The notes under the pieces are model-generated. The model ran no database searches. It had not been told where the DNA came from and saw only the letters and a list, made by a program, of their open reading frames with translations. A program made the translations under genes and the position numbers. Below, one piece after another: positions 4,917-8,732 of a stretch of 8,732 nucleotides of DNA. The stretch covers positions 1 through 8,732 of the forward strand of contig JAEWYD010000128.1 in NCBI GenBank assembly GCA_023462275.1, read 5' to 3'. Position 1 is the stretch's first letter, and each line of letters starts with the position of its first letter. The stretch is from Actinomycetes bacterium. Lineage in GTDB: Bacteria; Actinomycetota; Actinomycetes; Actinomycetales; Cellulomonadaceae.

Positions 4917-6967
4917 CGATCGTGGACCTCGGCCTGGCGCTCGTCGCCGGGGGAGCACTCGTGGGCGCCGCGGCCGTCCTGGTCGCGCCCGTGCGGGTGC
5001 GCGCGGCCGTAGCAGGTGGCACGACGACGGCGGTGGGCCTCGGCGGCGTGCTCGCCGGCATCGGCGGCCTGGTGGGGCCGTCCTGGGCGCGCACGGCCCC
5101 CGGGCTGCTGCCCCTGGGTGAGGCGCGGCTCGCGCTCGACCCGCTCGGCGGGATCTTCCTGCTGCTCGTGGGCGCGGTCGCCGTCGCGGCCGGCGTCTAC
5201 GCCATCGGGTACACGGCGCCGCACGCGCACGCTGGTGCCGACCACGGTGACCACCCGGCCTCCTCCCGCACCGCCCAGGCCACGCTGCCCCTCTTCGTCG
5301 CCGCGATGCTGGGCGTGCCCGCCGCCGCCAGCGTCACCACCTTCCTCGTCCTGTGGGAGGCGATGGCGCTGACCTCGCTGGTGCTCGTCCTGACCGAGCA
5401 CCGCCTGCGGCCGACCGTCCGCCAGGCCGGGCTCTGGTACGCCGCGATGACGCACGCGGGCCTCGTGGCGATCATGACCGCGTTCGCGCTCCTGGCCGCC
5501 GCCGGCGGCGGGGAGTCGTTCGACGCGCTGCGGTCCGCCGACCTGGCGCCCGCCGGCCGCGCCGCGGTGTTCCTGCTCGCCCTCGCCGGCTTCGGGTCCA
5601 AGGCGGGCCTCGTGCCCCTGCACGTCTGGCTGCCGCGCGCGCACCCGGAGGCGCCCAGCCACGTGTCGGCGCTCATGTCCGCCGCGATGGTGACGCTCGG
5701 GCTGTACGGCCTCCTGCGCGTCGTCCTCGACGTGCTCGGCGGCGGCCCGCTGTGGTGGGGGCTCGTCGTCATGGCGCTCGGCGCGGCGTCCGCGCTGCAC
5801 GGCGTGCTCCAGGCGGGCGTCGCGACCGACCTCAAGCGCCTGCTCGCCTACTCGACCAGCGAGAACGTCGGGCTCATGCTGCTCGGCGTCGGGGGTGCGC
5901 TCGTGGCGTCCGCGGAGGGCAACCGGCCCCTGGCGGGCGTGCTCGTGGCCGCCGCCGTGCTGCACGCCCTCACCCACGCGGCCTTCAAGACCGTCCTGTT
6001 CCTCGGCGCCGGCGCCGTCCTGCGGTCGACCGGCCTGCGTGACCTCGACGCCCTCGGCGGCCTCGCCCCGCGCATGCCCGCGACCACGGGGCTCATGGCG
6101 GTCGGCGTCCTCGGCGCGGCGGCCCTGCCCGGCGGCGCGGGCTTCGTCTCGGAGTGGATGCTGCTCCAGGGCCTCATCCACTCGATCCCGTCCGGGGCGG
6201 GGGCCGCGCCCGTCGTCGCCGTGACCATGCCGGTGGCCGTCGGCGTCGTCGCGCTCACGGCCGGGCTCGGCGTCGTGACCTTCGTCAAGGCGTTCGGCAT
6301 CGGCTTCCTCGCCCTGCCCCGCTCGGCGGCGGCCGCCCGCGCCGACGACGGCCCCCCGGCCATGCGGGCCGGAATGGGCATCGCCGCCGCCGCATGCGTC
6401 GTGCTCGGGCTCGCCCCGGCGCTCCTGGCCGGCGCGCTCGGCCGCGTCGTCGGCGCGCTGCCCGGGAGCGACGCCGCCCCGCTCGCCGACTCGGCCGTCA
6501 CCCTGCGGCTCTCCGGCATCGCCGGGTCCATGTCACCCCTGCTGGTGACCGTCGGCGTACTCGCGGCGGCCGCGGCCGCCGTCGTCGTGGTCCGCCGCAC
6601 GACCACCGCCCTGCACCGCACCGTTCCCGTGTGGGGGTGCGGCGGCGTCGAGCGCGACCCGCGGCAGGAGTACACGGCCACCTCGTTCGCCGAGCCGCTG
6701 ATCCGCGTGTTCGACGACGTCCTGCAGCCCGAGCAGGACCTCGACGTCACGCCCGTGGCCGAGTCGCGCTACCTGCTGGAGTCCGTGAGCTTCCGGCAGC
6801 AGGTGCCGGACCGGCTCGAGGCGCGCCTGTACCCGCCGCTCGTGGCGGCCGTGGAGGCGTGGGGTCGGGCGGCGCGACGGCTCGGCGGCGGCAGCGTGCA
6901 CCGCTACCTGGCCTACGGCTTCGTCGGGCTGCTCGCCGCCCTGGTCGCGGTGGCGGTGACGGCATGA
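4913..6967 (+). CDS. hyfB: HyfB/HycC-like proton-conducting antiporter-type membrane subunit
   Basis: A large polytopic membrane subunit of the Mrp-antiporter/NuoL family, expected to translocate H+ or Na+ driven by the attached redox module. The 684 residues are close to hydrogenase-4 subunit B. Key charged residues are in place: LWEAMALTS with E149; FGSKAGLVPLHVWLPRAHPE (227-246) with K230; DLKRLLAYSTSENVG (306-320) with K308; HALTHAAFK (351-359) with H355 and K359; and GFVSEW (410-415) with E414. The C-terminal extension VWGCGG...QEYTATSFAEPLIRVF is diagnostic for HyfB/HycC rather than NuoL. A final hydrophobic segment ends the protein. Unusual is a His-rich loop PHAHAGADHGDH (103-114) after the third helix. 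The ATG at 4913 overlaps the previous stop by 4 nt (ATGA). The open frame extends upstream inside the previous gene, but that part is not membrane-like. Confidence 0.94.
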   Translation: MTIVDLGLALVAGGALVGAAAVLVAPVRVRAAVAGGTTTAVGLGGVLAGIGGLVGPSWARTAPGLLPLGEARLALDPLGGIFLLLVGAVAVAAGVYAIGYTAPHAHAGADHGDHPASSRTAQATLPLFVAAMLGVPAAASVTTFLVLWEAMALTSLVLVLTEHRLRPTVRQAGLWYAAMTHAGLVAIMTAFALLAAAGGGESFDALRSADLAPAGRAAVFLLALAGFGSKAGLVPLHVWLPRAHPEAPSHVSALMSAAMVTLGLYGLLRVVLDVLGGGPLWWGLVVMALGAASALHGVLQAGVATDLKRLLAYSTSENVGLMLLGVGGALVASAEGNRPLAGVLVAAAVLHALTHAAFKTVLFLGAGAVLRSTGLRDLDALGGLAPRMPATTGLMAVGVLGAAALPGGAGFVSEWMLLQGLIHSIPSGAGAAPVVAVTMPVAVGVVALTAGLGVVTFVKAFGIGFLALPRSAAAARADDGPPAMRAGMGIAAAACVVLGLAPALLAGALGRVVGALPGSDAAPLADSAVTLRLSGIAGSMSPLLVTVGVLAAAAAAVVVVRRTTTALHRTVPVWGCGGVERDPRQEYTATSFAEPLIRVFDDVLQPEQDLDVTPVAESRYLLESVSFRQQVPDRLEARLYPPLVAAVEAWGRAARRLGGGSVHRYLAYGFVGLLAALVAVAVTA

Positions 6968-7914
6968 GCGCTCTCGGCGCCGTCGGCGTCGCCCTCGCCC
7001 AGGCGGTGCTCCTCGTCCTGGGCGCCCCGTACCTCACCGGCCTGGTCCGCCAGGTCCGGGCCCGGGCCGAGGGGCGCGCGGGCGCCGGCATCGGCCAGCC
7101 CGCCCGCGACCTGCGCAAGCTCTGGCACAAGGAGGCGCTACGCCCCGAGGGCTCGACGGCGTTCTTCGCGGCGGCGCCGGTCGTGCTCGTGGCGACGTCG
7201 GTCGTCGTGGCGGCGGTCGTGCCGTTCGTCACCACGCGCGGCCTGGCCGACGGCGTCGACGACCTGTTCGCCGTCGTCGCGCTGCTCATGCTCGGGACCG
7301 TGGCGCTGGCGCTCGCGGGGCTCGACACCGGCACCGCCTTCGGCGGCATGGGCGCCAGCCGCGAGATGACGGTGCTGGCGCTGGCCGAGCCGACGATCCT
7401 GCTCGCCATCTTCGCGCTCTCGGTCCGCGTCGGCTCCTCCCGGCTGACCGACATCGTCGGGGGCACCCTCGCGGCGCCCGCCCAGGTGCTGTCGCCGGCG
7501 AGCCTGCTCGCGGCCGTCGCGTTCGCCGTCGTGATCATCGCGGAGGCGGGGCGGCTGCCCGTGGACAACCCGTCCACGCACCTGGAGCTCACGATGATCC
7601 ACGAGGCGATGGTCCTGGAGTACACCGGCCCCGACCTCGCCATGGTGGAGCTGGCCGCGCAGCTGCGGCTCGCGCTCCTCCTCGGGCTCGGCGCCACGCT
7701 CTTCGTGCCCTGGGGCGTGGCGACCGGCCTGGCGCCCCTCGGGCTGCTGCTGGCCGTCGTCGTGATCGCCGCGAAGGTCGCCCTGCTCGGCGTCGTGCTC
7801 GGCGTCGGGGAGGTCTTCGTGGCCAAGCTGCGCCTCTTCCGCGTGCCGGAGCTGCTGGCCGGCTCCCTACTGCTCGCCCTCCTCGCCGTCGTCGCGTCCT
7901 TCTTCCTCGCGTGA
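6964..7914 (+). CDS. hyfC: HyfC/HycD-like membrane subunit (NuoH family)
   Basis: The membrane-anchor subunit that docks the soluble redox arm onto the ion-pumping arm, homologous to NuoH of complex I and HycD/HyfC of formate hydrogenlyases. The 316 residues match E. coli HyfC in length and have about eight hydrophobic helices. Family motifs: GIGQPARDLRKLWHKE (42-57); GASREMTVLALAEP (130-143); and EAGRLPVDNPSTHLELTMIH (194-213) continuing into EAMVLEYTGPDLA (214-226), the acidic/His-rich loop at the junction with the small and large subunits. KLRLFRVPELL (288-298) near the end is also typical. The ATG at 6964 overlaps the upstream TGA as ATGA, so translation is coupled. The stop at 7912-7914 overlaps the next GTG in the same way. 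Mtb Rv0084 (hycD) occupies this position in the equivalent locus. Confidence 0.94.
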   Translation: MSALGAVGVALAQAVLLVLGAPYLTGLVRQVRARAEGRAGAGIGQPARDLRKLWHKEALRPEGSTAFFAAAPVVLVATSVVVAAVVPFVTTRGLADGVDDLFAVVALLMLGTVALALAGLDTGTAFGGMGASREMTVLALAEPTILLAIFALSVRVGSSRLTDIVGGTLAAPAQVLSPASLLAAVAFAVVIIAEAGRLPVDNPSTHLELTMIHEAMVLEYTGPDLAMVELAAQLRLALLLGLGATLFVPWGVATGLAPLGLLLAVVVIAAKVALLGVVLGVGEVFVAKLRLFRVPELLAGSLLLALLAVVASFFLA

Positions 7915-8654
7915 GCGCCGCCATGACCACCACCCTCGCCACCCTCCACGCCCTCGGGGCCGCCACTGCCGCCGGCGTCGGCACCGCTGGCACCGGCGCG
8001 ACCGACGCGTCCGCGCAGGGGCTCGACGTGCTGTGCGGCGGGATCCTCCTGACCGCGGTGCTCATGCTGTGGCGGCGGGACCTGCGGGCGATCGTCGGCC
8101 TGCTCGTCGTGCAGGGCGCGCTGATCGCGGGCCTGGCCCTCCTGCTCGGGGCCCGCGAGGGGAGCGCGGAGCTCTACCTGGCCGCCGTCGTCGCCGGTGT
8201 GCTGAAGGCCGGGGTGCTGCCGCTCGTGCTGCGCCGCGTGCTCGCCGCCTCCGGCTCGGCGCGCGAGACGGCGCCGCTCGTCAACGTGACGGCCTCGCTG
8301 CTCGCGGCGGCGCTGCTCACGCTGCTGGCGTACGTCCTGAGCCAGCCGCTGGTCGCGCTGGCGCCGTCGGCGGCGACACGGGCGCTGCCCGTCGGCGTGG
8401 CGGTGGTGCTCCTGGGCTTCTTCGTCCTCGTGACGCGGCGCCACGCCCTCTCGCAGGTCGTCGGCTTCCTCCTGCTCGACAACGGCATCGCGACGACGAC
8501 GTTCCTCGCGACGTCGGGCGTGCCCCTCGTGGTCGAGCTCGGCGTCTCCCTCGACGTGCTGCTGGTGGTCCTCGTGCTCCAGGTGGTGGCCGCCCGGATG
8601 CGCCTGGCCTTCGGAACCTCCGACCTCGACGAGCTGAGCGAGCTGCGCGACTGA
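7911..8654 (+). CDS. hyfE: HyfE-like hydrogenase-4 membrane subunit
   Basis: A small polytopic subunit of hydrogenase-4-type complexes, related to the NuoJ/NuoK region, thought to bridge the antiporter-like modules. The 247 residues have about seven hydrophobic helices from residue 38 on. Signatures are LYLAAVVAGVLKAGVLPLVL (88-107), with a membrane-buried Lys (K100) and Glu87 just before it, and SQVVGFLLLDNGIATTTFLATSGVPLVVELGVSLDVLLVVLV (181-222), the diagnostic HyfE segment; the usual ENG is DNG here (D190). The first ~36 residues are an Ala/Thr/Gly-rich extension, making the protein longer than E. coli HyfE (about 216). Two starts are possible: GTG 7911, overlapping the previous stop as GTGA, or ATG 7923 four codons later. 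Neither has a clear Shine-Dalgarno, so coupling is likely. The stop overlaps the next ATG (TGATG). Confidence 0.9.
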   Translation: MSAAMTTTLATLHALGAATAAGVGTAGTGATDASAQGLDVLCGGILLTAVLMLWRRDLRAIVGLLVVQGALIAGLALLLGAREGSAELYLAAVVAGVLKAGVLPLVLRRVLAASGSARETAPLVNVTASLLAAALLTLLAYVLSQPLVALAPSAATRALPVGVAVVLLGFFVLVTRRHALSQVVGFLLLDNGIATTTFLATSGVPLVVELGVSLDVLLVVLVLQVVAARMRLAFGTSDLDELSELRD

Positions 8655-8732
8655 TGACCCCGACCCTCCTGCTCCTGCCCCTCGTCGCCCCCGCCGGCGC
8701 GGCGGCGCTGGCGGCCGCGCCGGACCGTGGCC
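8654..8732 (+). CDS. Start of a further membrane subunit, probably HyfF-like (cut by right edge)
   Basis: Only 26 codons are visible: MTPTLLLLPLVAPAGAAALA and a little more, a hydrophobic first helix as in NuoN/HyfF-type antiporter-like subunits. The ATG shares one base with the HyfE stop (TGATG), the coupled arrangement seen along the operon. By gene order in Mtb (Rv0086, hycQ) and in E. coli hyf (hyfE followed by hyfF), a HyfF-like proton-conducting subunit is expected here. The sequence alone shows only a membrane-inserted N-terminus. Confidence 0.7.
   Translation, partial: MTPTLLLLPLVAPAGAAALAAAPDRG

Noticed and set aside
6747..8444. Long minus-strand open frame opposite hyfB end, hyfC and hyfE
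   Set aside because: The sense strand encodes clear HyfC and HyfE proteins; the antisense translation is low-complexity and motif-free.
4395..8732. Ordinary complex I (nuo) operon
   Set aside because: The HyfB C-terminal WGCGG/YTATSFAEP motif, the HyfE subunit and the leading ArsR gene are features of hydrogenase-4-like clusters; NuoA, C, D, E, F and G are absent from the expected places.

Overview
The window is from a very GC-rich bacterium (most third codon positions are G or C, several starts are GTG, and there are no TTA-rich stretches). Gene content and order point to an actinobacterium, perhaps a Micrococcales relative such as a Cellulomonas-like genus. The family is a guess; the phylum is fairly secure. 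No tRNA, rRNA, CRISPR array, insertion sequence or other mobile element was seen, and no gene-free stretch exceeds 300 bases.

Left part (1-3931): two flavoenzyme genes diverge from a 176-bp intergenic region. On the minus strand is a covalent-FAD oxidoreductase of the berberine-bridge-like type, running off the left edge. On the plus strand is a GlcD/D-lactate-dehydrogenase-type FAD oxidase. Downstream on the plus strand follow a small two-helix membrane protein (STM3941/PH-like) and a flavodoxin-domain protein. Short GC-rich hairpins sit in the gaps.

Right part (3933-8732): after a perfect inverted repeat comes a tightly packed operon of an ArsR-type repressor, a NuoB/HyfI-like Fe-S small subunit, a HyfB-like proton-pumping subunit, a HyfC/NuoH-like membrane subunit, a HyfE-like subunit, and the first codons of a further membrane subunit (probably HyfF-like), which continues past the right edge. 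The last four junctions overlap as ATGA, ATGA, GTGA and TGATG, implying translational coupling. The order matches the Mycobacterium tuberculosis Rv0081-Rv0087 locus (hypoxia-linked ArsR regulator plus a predicted formate-hydrogenlyase/hydrogenase-4-like complex).

Working model: the right-hand genes build a membrane-bound, group-4-hydrogenase-related, ion-translocating redox complex under an ArsR-type regulator without an obvious metal site. The neighbouring flavodoxin and flavin oxidases may be linked through redox or low-oxygen physiology. The catalytic large subunit lies outside the window, so whether the complex handles H2, formate or another donor cannot be decided here.
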